Below are positions 25,969 through 33,932 of a stretch of 64,000 bases of DNA, one piece after another. The notes below the pieces were generated by a model. The model worked only from the letters and a program-made list of their open reading frames with translations, was not told where the DNA came from and searched no databases. A program made the position numbers and the translations under genes. Every line of letters begins with the position of its first letter. Within the stretch, counting starts at the first letter, position 1. The DNA comes from an uncultured Collinsella sp. GTDB lineage: Bacteria > Actinomycetota > Coriobacteriia > Coriobacteriales > Coriobacteriaceae. The DNA lies in the NCBI GenBank assembly GCA_902494535.1, contig CABUTO010000001.1, positions 1 to 64,000 on the forward strand, written 5' to 3'.

Positions 25969-27213
25969 TTGCAATATCAGATAAACCAATACAATCAAAA
26001 TAGAAGAATCACTGACCTGTTGTTAGCAATAGCAGTGTTTTCCGGTCTCATGGTTCCCTTTCTTCGAGATTTGGGGTCATCATACTCGCTTGCTACTGAC
26101 TGGGAAGTTAACCGCTTTGCATTCAGTACTTCAAACGGACGCTTTGCTTCTTTATTTGATTTAATTCAACAGATCAGCTTTTCGATTCTCTTGTTGCGTG
26201 CAATTAGTAAATCACGAAAAGCTAATTGGCTCGTTATATCTTGTTCAGTTTTTGGACTAATAATTTATAGCTTAATGGCCGTAGCCAATAATGCGGGCGA
26301 CTTAACCAGCGTGCTCTTTGGAAATGTTCCAACCACTGTATTTATCATTCCTCTATTCTACCTATTATCAGAGGATCCAAGAATTGAGCAGTTGATTAAA
26401 GAATGGGTCCCGCTGCTATCATTGATTTGTTTTATCGCCTCACTAGCATCAATTATTAAATTTAAATCTATTTGTGGTTTTGGATCTTATATTGGATGGT
26501 GTCCTGCGAGGGACTATTTTGCATTTGGCATCAGTTTGTATTGGTCAACCGTGGTGCTTACATCTAATGATGAACATGGCTATTTCATAACGATGGGTAT
26601 AGGCATTCTTGCCTGCATCGCCGCATTTATGCTGGCAACCAGAAGTTGGTTAATTCAACCAATGCTGGTCATGCTTGTTGCAACTTTTATGGCTAAAGGA
26701 ATTGACAAAGTTTTTAAACGAACTGTAATTGTTATTTTTGCAGCTGGAACGGCACTTTTGGCATTGTCATTTATCTATCCTGAAGTTCTTGATTCGTTTT
26801 TAAACAGAATCGGTGAAGATACACGGTCTAGCCAATATGAAATTTTCTATAGCCAGGTTGAACCGGCATCGCTTATATTCGGTAACGGAATTAGCGCTGG
26901 ATATAGATACGGCACGAATTCAAATTACCTTTTTTTCGATAATCAAATAATTTATTTGATGTTTCATTTTGGTGTTTTAGCCGTTGTTCCGCTTTTGTAC
27001 GTCCTGTTGCGATGCCTATTTGGTTCTTCCAAAAATAGCCAGTGCAAATTTGTTGCCCTCTTTTATCTCATGGCGATTCTGGGATTATCAACTTACTACT
27101 CTTACACAATTAATGTCGGGGTCGTGCTTCTATTTTCATCCTTTGGTTTTGCCCTAAACAACATAGAACCAGAAAGATCTAATCGTATGCGCAATGCGGA
27201 TGGTGAAAAATAA
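25969..27213 (+). CDS. wzy: Wzy-type polysaccharide polymerase
   Basis: This membrane protein of about 414 residues has ten or more hydrophobic segments (for example ITDLLLAIAVFSGLMVPFL, ILACIAAFMLATRSWLIQP, VIVIFAAGTALLALSFIY). A hydrophilic loop at residues 280-320 carries RIGEDTRSSQYEIF and LIFGNGISAGYRYG, the G-x-G-x-S/G pattern often seen near the end of O-antigen polymerases/ligases. These proteins share little sequence, so the call rests on topology, size and its place beside wzx. I chose the TTG at 25969 because AAGGA lies 8 bases upstream; a start at 25906 would overlap the previous gene. The stop overlaps the wzx ATG. Confidence 0.7.
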   Translation: MQYQINQYNQNRRITDLLLAIAVFSGLMVPFLRDLGSSYSLATDWEVNRFAFSTSNGRFASLFDLIQQISFSILLLRAISKSRKANWLVISCSVFGLIIYSLMAVANNAGDLTSVLFGNVPTTVFIIPLFYLLSEDPRIEQLIKEWVPLLSLICFIASLASIIKFKSICGFGSYIGWCPARDYFAFGISLYWSTVVLTSNDEHGYFITMGIGILACIAAFMLATRSWLIQPMLVMLVATFMAKGIDKVFKRTVIVIFAAGTALLALSFIYPEVLDSFLNRIGEDTRSSQYEIFYSQVEPASLIFGNGISAGYRYGTNSNYLFFDNQIIYLMFHFGVLAVVPLLYVLLRCLFGSSKNSQCKFVALFYLMAILGLSTYYSYTINVGVVLLFSSFGFALNNIEPERSNRMRNADGEK

Positions 27214-28643
27214 TGGCTTCGAACAAGGCTGCAACCAGTATGTTTTGGGCAATAGGTGAGAGATTTGCCACGCAAGGTACCCTATTTGTTATTTCCCTAA
27301 TTTTGGCGCGTTTGCTGTCCCCGAGTGATTACGGTACTCTTTCGCTGCTGCTTGTATTTACAAATTTGGCTGACGTGCTCGTCACAAATGGACTTGGCGA
27401 AGCGCTGATACAAAAGTCTGATATCAATCAAATTGACTACTCGACAATGTTGTCATGTTCAATTGCATTGTCGAGCATCTTATATGTATTGATATTTTTT
27501 GCGGCTCCAAGCATTGCAGACTTCTATGGAAATGCAAATATGTGTCTTTACCTAAGAGTTCTGGCATTACGTCTTCCTCTTTCGGCACTGAATGCAATTC
27601 AGAAGGCCTATATCGCAAAGAACTTTTTATTTAGATTGCAATTTTCTGCATCGTTCCTCAGCTCCTTGATCTCAGGATTAGCAGCTATCGTAGCTGCAAT
27701 GTTGGGTTTTGGTATTTATGCGCTAATCATTCAGCAGATACTTACAGTTCTGATGACAACGGTACTAATGGCTTGGTTAACAAAATGGACGCCTAGACTA
27801 AAATTCGTGGTTGGTTCAGCAAGAGAGCTGTTGCCCCTTGGATTACAATTTACAAGTGCCAATCTTATTAATTCTATTTATACAGAAGGTCGTTCTTTAG
27901 TCATCGGCAAATTCTATTCCTCCGCAGACTTGGCTTTCTTTAATCGCGGCAACCAATTCCCGGCTTTAATTGTAGGCAACTTAAACACTCCAATTAGTAA
28001 TGTAATGTTGCCTCTAATGGCTGAAAAGAAAGACAGCCAATACGCGCTCAAATCAGTTCTTAGAAAAGCGATGCAGCTTTCTGCCTATCTCGTTTTCCCC
28101 ATGATGGGAATTTTGGCTGCGTGTGCGCATCCTCTAGTTCTTGTTCTTTTGGGTCAAAAATGGGCGGAATGCGTCCCGTATCTTCAAGTTGCGTGCTTGT
28201 TCTATCTATTTCAGCCCCTCCAATCTATGAATTGGCAGGCACTTAAAGCAGCAGGTCAAGGCGCCCTTTGTTTTAAGCTTGAGGTCATTAAGAAAGCTAT
28301 TTCGTTCATCGTTTTAATTATGTCGATTCCTTTTGGTGTATTTGCGATCTCCCTTTCAAGTGCCTTTTGCGGATTTGTCTCAATGTTAATTAACATGACC
28401 CCGAATAAAAAAGTGCTCGGCTATGGCATATTTGAGCAGCTTATTGACGTTCTTAAGCCGTCAATTGCCACATTGTTTTCCGTGGTGATCGCATTATTAT
28501 TAATCCACATTTCAAACGGGAATCTTATTTCGTTAATCGTTGCCCCTCTCGGATCCTTAGGGTGTTACATCGTGCTATCTAAGCTAATGAATATCGAAGG
28601 ATTTAATTTGCTTATGGACAAATTGTCCCTTCGTCGGAATTAA
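27213..28643 (+). CDS. wzx: Wzx-type lipid-linked oligosaccharide flippase
   Basis: This 476-residue MOP-superfamily protein has about 12-14 hydrophobic helices, beginning ASNKAATSMFWAIGERFATQG. It contains ILARLLSPSDYGTLSLLLVF, the PSxYG signature of PST/Wzx flippases, and the family loop IQKAYIAKNFLFRLQFSAS. It moves the finished repeat unit across the membrane for Wzy. It is coupled to wzy by overlapping TAATG. AT-rich like its neighbours. Confidence 0.85.
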   Translation: MASNKAATSMFWAIGERFATQGTLFVISLILARLLSPSDYGTLSLLLVFTNLADVLVTNGLGEALIQKSDINQIDYSTMLSCSIALSSILYVLIFFAAPSIADFYGNANMCLYLRVLALRLPLSALNAIQKAYIAKNFLFRLQFSASFLSSLISGLAAIVAAMLGFGIYALIIQQILTVLMTTVLMAWLTKWTPRLKFVVGSARELLPLGLQFTSANLINSIYTEGRSLVIGKFYSSADLAFFNRGNQFPALIVGNLNTPISNVMLPLMAEKKDSQYALKSVLRKAMQLSAYLVFPMMGILAACAHPLVLVLLGQKWAECVPYLQVACLFYLFQPLQSMNWQALKAAGQGALCFKLEVIKKAISFIVLIMSIPFGVFAISLSSAFCGFVSMLINMTPNKKVLGYGIFEQLIDVLKPSIATLFSVVIALLLIHISNGNLISLIVAPLGSLGCYIVLSKLMNIEGFNLLMDKLSLRRN

Positions 28644-28692
28644 CCGTTTTTTGTTAACGGCATTAATGAATCGATCAGGAATGAACTACAGA

Positions 28693-29209
28693 ATGAATAA
28701 ACAGGTTTTATATTTAGTTCAATCAATTCCGGGGGATAATGCTCCTACAAAACATGCTTTCGCAATTTCCGATTTGCTGGTTAAATGTGGCTTCAACGTC
28801 CATTTTGTTCTTGCTGGAATAATTGAGCCGTCATCCAACGCCATAAGCAGTAATTACGACTATCCCTTTGATTTTCCGTATGAGGTGAAATTCGGGCACC
28901 ATCAAATAGCCAAAAAGTATTACGAGCGGATCTCTTCTTCCTTCAGCTTTAAAGCCTTCACTCGATGTTTCGATCAGATACAGCCCGACTTGGTTATTTA
29001 TTACGGGATACAACATAAGCTTGCAAAACGGGTTTTAGATCATTGCCATGATTTTAACGTTCCCGTAATCGTTGATGAGACCGATTGGTTTACTCCGAAA
29101 TTTACAGGGGATTTAGCTGCTTGGCTTGTGGAGAAATCTCGTTCTAAACGAGTGGCTGAAGTGGACAGATTGCTAGATGGAGTTATCGCAATCTCGCCCT
29201 TTTTTAAAA
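28693..29209 (+). pseudogene. Glycosyltransferase, N-terminal half, split by the IS1595-type element
   Basis: The frame encodes about 172 residues beginning MNKQVLYLVQSIPGDNAPTK, with a GT4-like N-terminal Rossmann domain (PDLVIYYGIQHKLAKRVLDH, VIVDETDWFTPKFTG). It then runs into the transposable element at 29210. The remaining half lies at 32108-32799. Removing the element and one 8-bp duplicate restores a single frame of 403 codons across CCC TTT TTT AAA AAA CAT. As it stands the gene is disrupted and probably inactive. Candidate start codons are at 28681 and 28693. Confidence 0.9.
29202..29209. repeat. Left target site duplication (TTTTAAAA)
   Basis: These eight bases are immediately before the element's left inverted repeat and identical to 32100-32107. 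Eight-base duplications are typical of IS1595-family insertions. Confidence 0.92.
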
Positions 29210-29283
29210 GGCTATGTCACAACAAGTAGTTGATATCTGGGTATAAGCATCTTGACAAGGCACAACGCCCAAAGGAGCTTTCC

Positions 29284-30318
29284 ATGACGAAGGTTTCTGA
29301 TATCGCAAGGATGATTAAGAGTCTGTCAGCAGAAGATATAGTCGAGCTTAAATCACTCCTGCTTTCATTTGATGTCGAGACCTCCTACGACATGGAGTCG
29401 TTCCTTACCGATGAGCGCTTCGCTAAGGGTCGCGATTGCCCGCGCTGCGGCTGTACCCATGTTGTTCGGAATGGTCACAGATCTGACGGAATTCAGCGCT
29501 ACGTCTGTAAGGGCTGCGGCAAATCATTCGTCGTTACCTCCAACACCATCGTTGAGGGGACGAGAAAAAGCCTTGACGTGTGGCGCAAGTTCATGGCGTG
29601 CATGATGCGCGGCATGTCGATAAGGGAGACTGCCGCAGAGTGCGGGATTCACAGGAACACGGCTTTTTACTGGCGGCACAAGGTCTTGGACGCGCTCAGG
29701 GAGATGATGGCGGGACGTGTGCTTGACGGCATTGTCGAGATGGACGAGACGTTCTTCGATGTGTCGTATAAGGGAAACCACAAGAGAAGTAACTTCGCGA
29801 TGCCACGTGCGCCGCACAAGCGCGGTGGGCAGACGCACCTTCGCGGCGTATCGCACGAGAAGGTCTGCGTCCCATGCGCCATCAGCAGGACTGGGCTTGC
29901 CTACGCCAAGTCTGCGAACCTTGGTCGCGCCTCTGCTAAGAGTATCGAGAGCGCCTTTGGCGGCGTCATCGGCAGCGACTCCACCCTCGTGACGGACAAG
30001 CACAATGCATACGTGCGCTTCGCGAACAAGGGCGGACACGAACTCGTCCAGCTCAAGGGCAAGGAATCTCGCAAGGGGATCTACAACGTCCAGAGGGTCA
30101 ATGCCTACCACGGGTCGCTCAAGAGGTTCATGCGCAATTTCGACGGAGTATCGACCAAGTATTTGGACAACTACCTCGCGTGGCACGCCTTCCTGTCATA
30201 TGGCAAGGACGAGGCAAGTGACAAGGTTGCCACACTCGCTCGGGGCGTGCTGAGCGAACGGTTGACTGTGCGGTGCAGGGATATCTCTGGTAGGAACCCT
30301 CTGCCGATGTCGGCTTAG
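29284..30318 (+). CDS. IS1595-family transposase
   Basis: This 344-residue protein has an N-terminal zinc ribbon (CPRCGCTHVVRNGHRSDGIQR, then CKGCGKSF) and a helix-turn-helix (MSIRETAAECGIHRNTAFYWRHK). An ISXO2-like DDE domain follows, with VEMDETFFDVSYKGNHK (first Asp), VTDKHNAYVRF (second Asp) and VNAYHGSLKRFMRNFDGVS. AAAGGAG lies 6-7 bases before the ATG. The stop codon lies inside the left arm of a 27-bp inverted repeat, so its 3' end is shared with the neighbouring peptide module. Confidence 0.92.
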   Translation: MTKVSDIARMIKSLSAEDIVELKSLLLSFDVETSYDMESFLTDERFAKGRDCPRCGCTHVVRNGHRSDGIQRYVCKGCGKSFVVTSNTIVEGTRKSLDVWRKFMACMMRGMSIRETAAECGIHRNTAFYWRHKVLDALREMMAGRVLDGIVEMDETFFDVSYKGNHKRSNFAMPRAPHKRGGQTHLRGVSHEKVCVPCAISRTGLAYAKSANLGRASAKSIESAFGGVIGSDSTLVTDKHNAYVRFANKGGHELVQLKGKESRKGIYNVQRVNAYHGSLKRFMRNFDGVSTKYLDNYLAWHAFLSYGKDEASDKVATLARGVLSERLTVRCRDISGRNPLPMSA

Positions 30319-30538
30319 GTCAGATGCGAGTGCTCATCCTCATTTTGTTAGTGATTGAGGCTTGCGTAATTGTATCGGAGCTATAGGGTCTAATTACTTC
30401 TTGACGATATAGGCGAATACCGTCATGAGAAAAATTGTTATCCAAATTTCCATAGGCGGCACCTCCCTTCTTGGGAGGAGTCTTCCTTCAAACATGGAAG
30501 CAATTAACATTGCACTCGCATCTGACCTAAGCCGACAT
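30307..30538. repeat. 27-bp perfect inverted repeat enclosing a peptide ORF
   Basis: The arm 30307-30333 is the exact reverse complement of 30512-30538; both contain GTCAGATGCGAGTGC or its complement. The arms are 178 bases apart. A transcript of either strand could close on itself through 27 base pairs. The minus-strand peptide ORF (30394-30453) is enclosed, so the 5' and 3' ends of its mRNA would pair. TATAAT lies at 30537-30542 on the minus strand at the edge of the right arm, but no clear -35 is visible. Confidence 0.85.
30394..30453 (-). CDS. 19-residue hydrophobic peptide ORF, type I toxin-like
   Basis: The ORF encodes MEIWITIFLMTVFAYIVKK: one short hydrophobic stretch with two C-terminal lysines, the layout of small membrane toxins such as Fst/TisB-like peptides. 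GGGAGG (30467-30462, minus strand) lies 8 bases before the ATG. It is the 3' arm of a perfect 6-bp GC hairpin with CCTCCC (30478-30473), so the binding site can be hidden. A 27-bp inverted repeat brackets the unit. No antisense RNA promoter is evident. Seen: peptide, site, hairpins. Inferred: toxin-like behaviour. It could instead be a leader or chance peptide. Confidence 0.5.
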   Translation of the reverse strand: MEIWITIFLMTVFAYIVKK

Positions 30539-30548
30539 TATAGACGAA

Positions 30549-30578
30549 GCGGGGCGAGTCGCTTTCGACCCGCCCCGC
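30549..30578 (-). terminator. GC hairpin after the lipoprotein gene
   Basis: GCGGGGCG (30549-30556) pairs with CGCCCCGC (30571-30578), with additional GTCG/CGAC pairing inside. It lies 28 bases beyond the lipoprotein stop on the minus strand. It lacks a long T tract, so it may act as a partial terminator before the peptide module. Confidence 0.5.
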
Positions 30579-30605
30579 GTTAAACCAACGGTATTCGAGT
30601 AAGTC

Positions 30606-31178
30606 CTACAGATAGACGAGCAGGACGTACTGATAGCTCTTTGTCCCGGCCTTGTAGCTGATCTTTCCGTCGCGATACTCGTCATCAGCCTCGATTATCT
30701 TAACTGCGACGTCTTGGGCCTTCGAATAGTCATAATCGGGGTTGCAGGCGAGAACCGATGCGATGGTCATGTGGGCCACGCGCTCAAGCGCCCTATCCGA
30801 ACTCTCGCCGCTTCTGTCGCTGTCGATGTAGACGGTGAAGGAGTCAGTGTCCTCAGACAGCTCAACTGCCCCAACACGATCAGAGTCCTCGTACAGGTAG
30901 CAGTAATCGCTGCTGTCAGGCTCAAGGGTCATCTTGCACCCCTTGACCTCCTTCATGGCCTCCGTGAGCGCGTCTGGTACATCATTGACGTCGCGTATCT
31001 CGGTACGTGAGGACTCCTTGGGCGTCTGCTGCGCGTCAATGCCAAAACCTCGTGTCGATGCGGAACCCTGTGACGAGCCGCATCCGACCATGGCAAGACA
31101 CGAGAGCGCAAATAGACACGCAAACAGGCCGAGGACTCTTCGGATTTGTCCATCTGATTGTTTATAGATGCATTTCAT
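30606..31178 (-). CDS. Passenger lipoprotein of unknown function
   Basis: This 190-residue protein begins MKCIYKQSDGQIRRVLGLFA. A hydrophobic core CLFALSCLAMVGC ends in a lipobox-like Cys near residue 32, so it should be anchored to the outer face of the membrane. The mature part is acidic and hydrophilic, with no domain I recognise (KGCKMTLEPDSSDYCYLYED, FTVYIDSDRSG, VLACNPDYDY). The ATG at 31178 follows GGAGGG by 9 bases. It lies inside the IS1595-type element and its upstream leader carries a long hairpin and an intrinsic terminator. Presence as IS cargo suggests a benefit to element or host, but no role can be assigned. Confidence 0.75.
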   Translation of the reverse strand: MKCIYKQSDGQIRRVLGLFACLFALSCLAMVGCGSSQGSASTRGFGIDAQQTPKESSRTEIRDVNDVPDALTEAMKEVKGCKMTLEPDSSDYCYLYEDSDRVGAVELSEDTDSFTVYIDSDRSGESSDRALERVAHMTIASVLACNPDYDYSKAQDVAVKIIEADDEYRDGKISYKAGTKSYQYVLLVYL

Positions 31179-31213
31179 AACATCCATCCCTCCATGTAAC
31201 AGCACTGGCGCAC

Positions 31214-31247
31214 AAAAAACGAGCGCCCCTTCTGAGAAGGAACGCTC
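31214..31247 (-). terminator. Intrinsic terminator/attenuator in the lipoprotein leader
   Basis: On the minus strand GAGCG and CGCTC enclose an inner CCTTC/GAAGG stem, followed by GTTTTTT. It ends 35 bases before the lipoprotein ATG, so it would stop transcription before the gene unless bypassed. Confidence 0.65.
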
Positions 31248-31271
31248 GTGCAAAAGCGTCCCCTCATTGCT

Positions 31272-31369
31272 GCGACACAAGCTCTGCCCCGTTCAGGGTA
31301 TGAGCGAAGAGGAAACCGCCTTTTGCCAAGGTGGCCTCCTGAACGGGAAGAGATATGAGCTTGTGTCGC
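31272..31369 (-). ncRNA. 98-nt multi-tier hairpin upstream of the attenuator
   Basis: GCGACACAAGCTC (31272-31284) pairs with GAGCTTGTGTCGC (31357-31369), and CCCGTTCAGG (31288-31297) with CCTGAACGGG (31338-31347). An inner GAGG/CCTC and CCGCCTT/AAGGTGG stem fills the loop. Placed upstream of an intrinsic terminator on the minus strand, it has the outline of a regulatory leader RNA (sensor plus terminator). I cannot match it to a named riboswitch class. On the plus strand it lies before the 47-codon ORF. Confidence 0.55.
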
Positions 31370-31416
31370 AATTCAGTAGTGTACTAGACAGACGTGTAAT
31401 TAGACGGGAGGCTACG

Positions 31417-31560
31417 ATGAATGGACTAAATGATTTGAACGAGCGCCCAAGGCGATGGTATAGCAACCCGGACTGGTACGAAGACCACTGGTGGATTCCT
31501 TGGATTATCGCCGGGTGTGCGGATGCTATATCACTTGCAGCTCTTTTAATAGTGCTATAG
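31417..31560 (+). CDS. 47-residue membrane peptide ORF in the IS element
   Basis: A strong GGGAGG site lies 6 bases before the ATG. The peptide begins MNGLNDLNERPRRWYSNPDW, has a Trp-rich middle (YEDHWWIPWII) and ends in one transmembrane helix (AGCADAISLAALLIVL). It lies opposite the end of a minus-strand gene, overlapping it by 35 bases. No family is recognised. The upstream hairpin at 31272-31369 may affect its mRNA. The frame stays open upstream, but without a better ribosome site. Confidence 0.45.
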   Translation: MNGLNDLNERPRRWYSNPDWYEDHWWIPWIIAGCADAISLAALLIVL

Positions 31561-31951
31561 CTGAGATGATGAGTGCTACAACGGAGATTGTCACGGGTAT
31601 CCAGAATTTGATCCACTCAATTCGCGATTTAACGGCGCTGTCGTGTTTGTCTTGGAGAAATGTGAGTGTTGGTCTTAGCAGGGTGATATTGCAGCTGAAA
31701 GAGCCATCCTCAAACTCTCGCATACAATTGACGGTAATGAATCCAAGTTCTTGGAGATAATAGAGTTCCCGAACCAGAGAATCGTGATCTAAAGCCTTGG
31801 AGCGATACAGGATTGGTGTCTCTGCATACGTGACGCTATTCACGGATACATTGGTCGTGTTGTTGAGGCGGGGTAATCCCGTCAAGTATGAGATTACGCG
31901 CTCGTGGAGCTTGCGTTCTGCTTTGTAGTTCATGACAATAACGCGCCTCAT
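31526..31951 (-). CDS. Passenger protein with C-terminal membrane anchor
   Basis: About 141 residues; the start could also be the ATG at 31933. The N-terminal 100 residues look like a helical domain (ERKLHERVISYLTGLPRLNN, DHDSLVRELYYLQELGFITV, which reads like a winged-helix). A single C-terminal helix follows (WIKFWIPVTISVVALIISAIALL). No family is recognised. It is in the IS1595-type element, on the same strand as the lipoprotein and the 19-residue ORF, so these three may form one transcription unit. A small hairpin (GAAGCTGC/GCAGCTTC, about 32004-32050) lies upstream. Confidence 0.55.
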   Translation of the reverse strand: MRRVIVMNYKAERKLHERVISYLTGLPRLNNTTNVSVNSVTYAETPILYRSKALDHDSLVRELYYLQELGFITVNCMREFEDGSFSCNITLLRPTLTFLQDKHDSAVKSRIEWIKFWIPVTISVVALIISAIALLKELQVI

Positions 31952-32099
31952 TACCCACACATATCCCTGACGCTGTTTAGTATCTGAGCACAGCGTCATC
32001 TTAGAAGCTGCATGTTCAATAGTATGCTTGTCCTAGATGAAGCAGCTTCCAGTTAATTAGATAAATCGCTCGAAATCAACTATGTGTTGTGACAGAGCC

Positions 32100-32107
32100 T
32101 TTTAAAA
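32100..32107. repeat. Right target site duplication (TTTTAAAA)
   Basis: Identical to 29202-29209 and directly outside the right inverted repeat of the IS1595-type element. Confidence 0.92.
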
Positions 32108-32799
32108 AACATTTCGATTCACTTTACTCCTCCCAAGGATATCCAAAGGTTTTTTATTTACCACCCTTAAATAGGGCCGGAGACTCACTTAGTGACCCCT
32201 GCTCTCTAGAAGGATTGAAGCGGAGAACTATAACCAAGTTTGTCTATGCAGGTTCTCCCGCTGGGGGAAAAGACTCACTTACAGAGTTTATTTCGCTTAT
32301 AAGTAATGACGCTATTCCTGCAATCACTCAACCAGTACTCGATGTAATTGGAATTGATTTAAACCAGGCAGTCAGTTTAATGGGAAACATTGCCAGATCT
32401 AATAAGGTTCATTTTCACGGTCGTGTTTCCCATGACAGCGTAATCAAAATGCTGCAAGAATCTGACTTTGGAATTCTATTTAGAACTCCTGATTTATATT
32501 CTCGCGCCGGATTTTCAACAAAATTCGCTGAGTGCATGTCGAACGGTGTTCCGATGTTATGCAACGCGGTCGGAGGAGCCGATCTTATTCTCGAGAATAT
32601 GATTGATGGAATTGTTATCCCAGATTTAAGCAATCAAGCTCTTCTTGATGGAATTACAAGCGCATGCAATTTAACTGACCATGAGTTGACCAGCATGAAA
32701 CGAGCTGCGCTAGAAAAGGCCTTAAAACTTTTTGAATCTGACAATTATATTGATTCATTTTCATCATTTCTCAATTCAGTACTTTCAATTCGCGACTAG
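32108..32799 (+). pseudogene. Glycosyltransferase, C-terminal half, split by the IS1595-type element
   Basis: About 230 residues continue the reading frame broken at 29209: HFDSLYSSQGYPKVFYLPPL, FVYAGSPAGGKDSLTEFI, HFHGRVSHDSVIKMLQESD, and an EX7E-like FGILFRTPDLYSRAGFSTKFAE region typical of GT-B transferases. An in-frame GTG at 32089 exists, but it lies within the element end and lacks a convincing ribosome site. The half-gene is probably not functional alone. Confidence 0.88.
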
Positions 32800-32825
32800 T
32801 TATTTCGATCATCCAAAGGAGCGAT

Positions 32826-33863
32826 ATGTCAAATAAAATTCTCGTCACCGGAGCGGCCGGCTTCATCGGTGCGTTCCTCGTCAAGAAGCTGCTTGAGGAG
32901 ACCGATGATGCCATCGTCGGACTCGACAACCTCAACAGCTACTACGACCCCGGCATCAAGGACGCGCGCCTGCGCATGCTGGCCGAGGCCGACGCCGACG
33001 GCCGCTTTACTTTCGTTCGCGGCGACCTGTGCGACGCCGCCCTCATCGAGCGCCTGTTCGCTGAGGGCGGCTTCGACGTCGTTGTGAACCTCGCCGCGCA
33101 GGCGGGCGTCCGCTACTCCATCGAGAACCCGCGCGCCTACCTCGAGAGCAACCTGGTCGGCTTCTTCAACATCCTTGAGGCCTGCCGCCACCACCCGGTC
33201 AAGCACCTCGTCTACGCCAGCTCCAGCTCGGTCTACGGCGGCAACAAGAAGGTGCCGTTCTCCGAGGAGGACCGCGTGGACTCGCCGGTGTCGCTCTACG
33301 CCGCCACCAAGAAGTCCAACGAGCTCATGGCCGCCGCCTACTCAAAGCTCTACTCCATCCCCGCGACCGGCCTGCGCTTCTTCACGGTGTACGGCCCCAT
33401 GGGCAGGCCCGACATGGCCTACTTCGGCTTCACCGAGAAGCTGCGCCGCGGCGACACCATCAAGATCTTCAACATGGGCGACTGCCGCCGCGACTTCACC
33501 TACGTCGCCGACATTGTCGAGGGCGTGAGGCGCGTAATGGACGCCGCGCCCGAGGTGGAGATGGGCGAGGACGGGCTGCCCCTCGCCGCGCACCGCGTCT
33601 ACAACATCGGCAACTCTCACCCCGAGAACCTGCTCGACTTCGTCGACACGCTGCAGCGCGTGCTGGTGGAGGAGGGTGTGCTTCCCGCCGATTACGACTT
33701 CGAGGCCCACAAGCAGCTCGTGCCGATGCAGCCCGGCGACGTTCCCGTCACCTATGCCGATACCACGGCGCTCCAGCGCGACCTGGGCTACAAGCCCGCG
33801 ACCCCGCTCGAGGACGGCCTGAGGGCCTTTGCCAAGTGGTATAAGCGCTACTACAACATTTAG
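32826..33863 (+). CDS. UDP-glucuronate 4-epimerase (or closely related SDR epimerase)
   Basis: This 345-residue extended SDR has ILVTGAAGFIGAFLVKKLL at residues 5-23, NLAAQAGVRYSIENPRAY near residue 90, the catalytic Ser in ASSSSVYG with the YAATKKSNE site near residue 155, and FFTVYGPMGRPDMAYF. This matches UDP-glucuronate 4-epimerases (CapI/GAE group) and would supply UDP-galacturonate. The block is very GC-rich, unlike the transferases just upstream. AAGGAGCGAT precedes the ATG. It is followed by ugd, which makes its likely substrate. Confidence 0.85.
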   Translation: MSNKILVTGAAGFIGAFLVKKLLEETDDAIVGLDNLNSYYDPGIKDARLRMLAEADADGRFTFVRGDLCDAALIERLFAEGGFDVVVNLAAQAGVRYSIENPRAYLESNLVGFFNILEACRHHPVKHLVYASSSSVYGGNKKVPFSEEDRVDSPVSLYAATKKSNELMAAAYSKLYSIPATGLRFFTVYGPMGRPDMAYFGFTEKLRRGDTIKIFNMGDCRRDFTYVADIVEGVRRVMDAAPEVEMGEDGLPLAAHRVYNIGNSHPENLLDFVDTLQRVLVEEGVLPADYDFEAHKQLVPMQPGDVPVTYADTTALQRDLGYKPATPLEDGLRAFAKWYKRYYNI

Positions 33864-33932
33864 GAAATCATGGCCCTGTAACAGGGGCCATTTTTAATGC
33901 GAATTATTGCTCTTTGACAATTGGAGAATGAC

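Larger units (their letters stand above)
29210..32099. mobile_element. IS1595-family element of 2,890 bp with passenger genes
   Basis: The left end reads GGCTATGTCACAACA; the right end, on the other strand, reads GGCTCTGTCACAACA, with matching sequence continuing (AGTTGAT-type) inward. Perfect 8-bp duplications flank both ends. Inside are an IS1595-type transposase (29284-30318, plus strand) and about 1.7 kb of other sequence. That sequence holds a 19-codon hydrophobic ORF inside a 27-bp inverted repeat, a lipoprotein gene with a structured leader, a 47-codon membrane peptide ORF and a C-terminally membrane-anchored protein. The perfect duplications and intact halves of the target gene point to a recent insertion. 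Confidence 0.9.
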
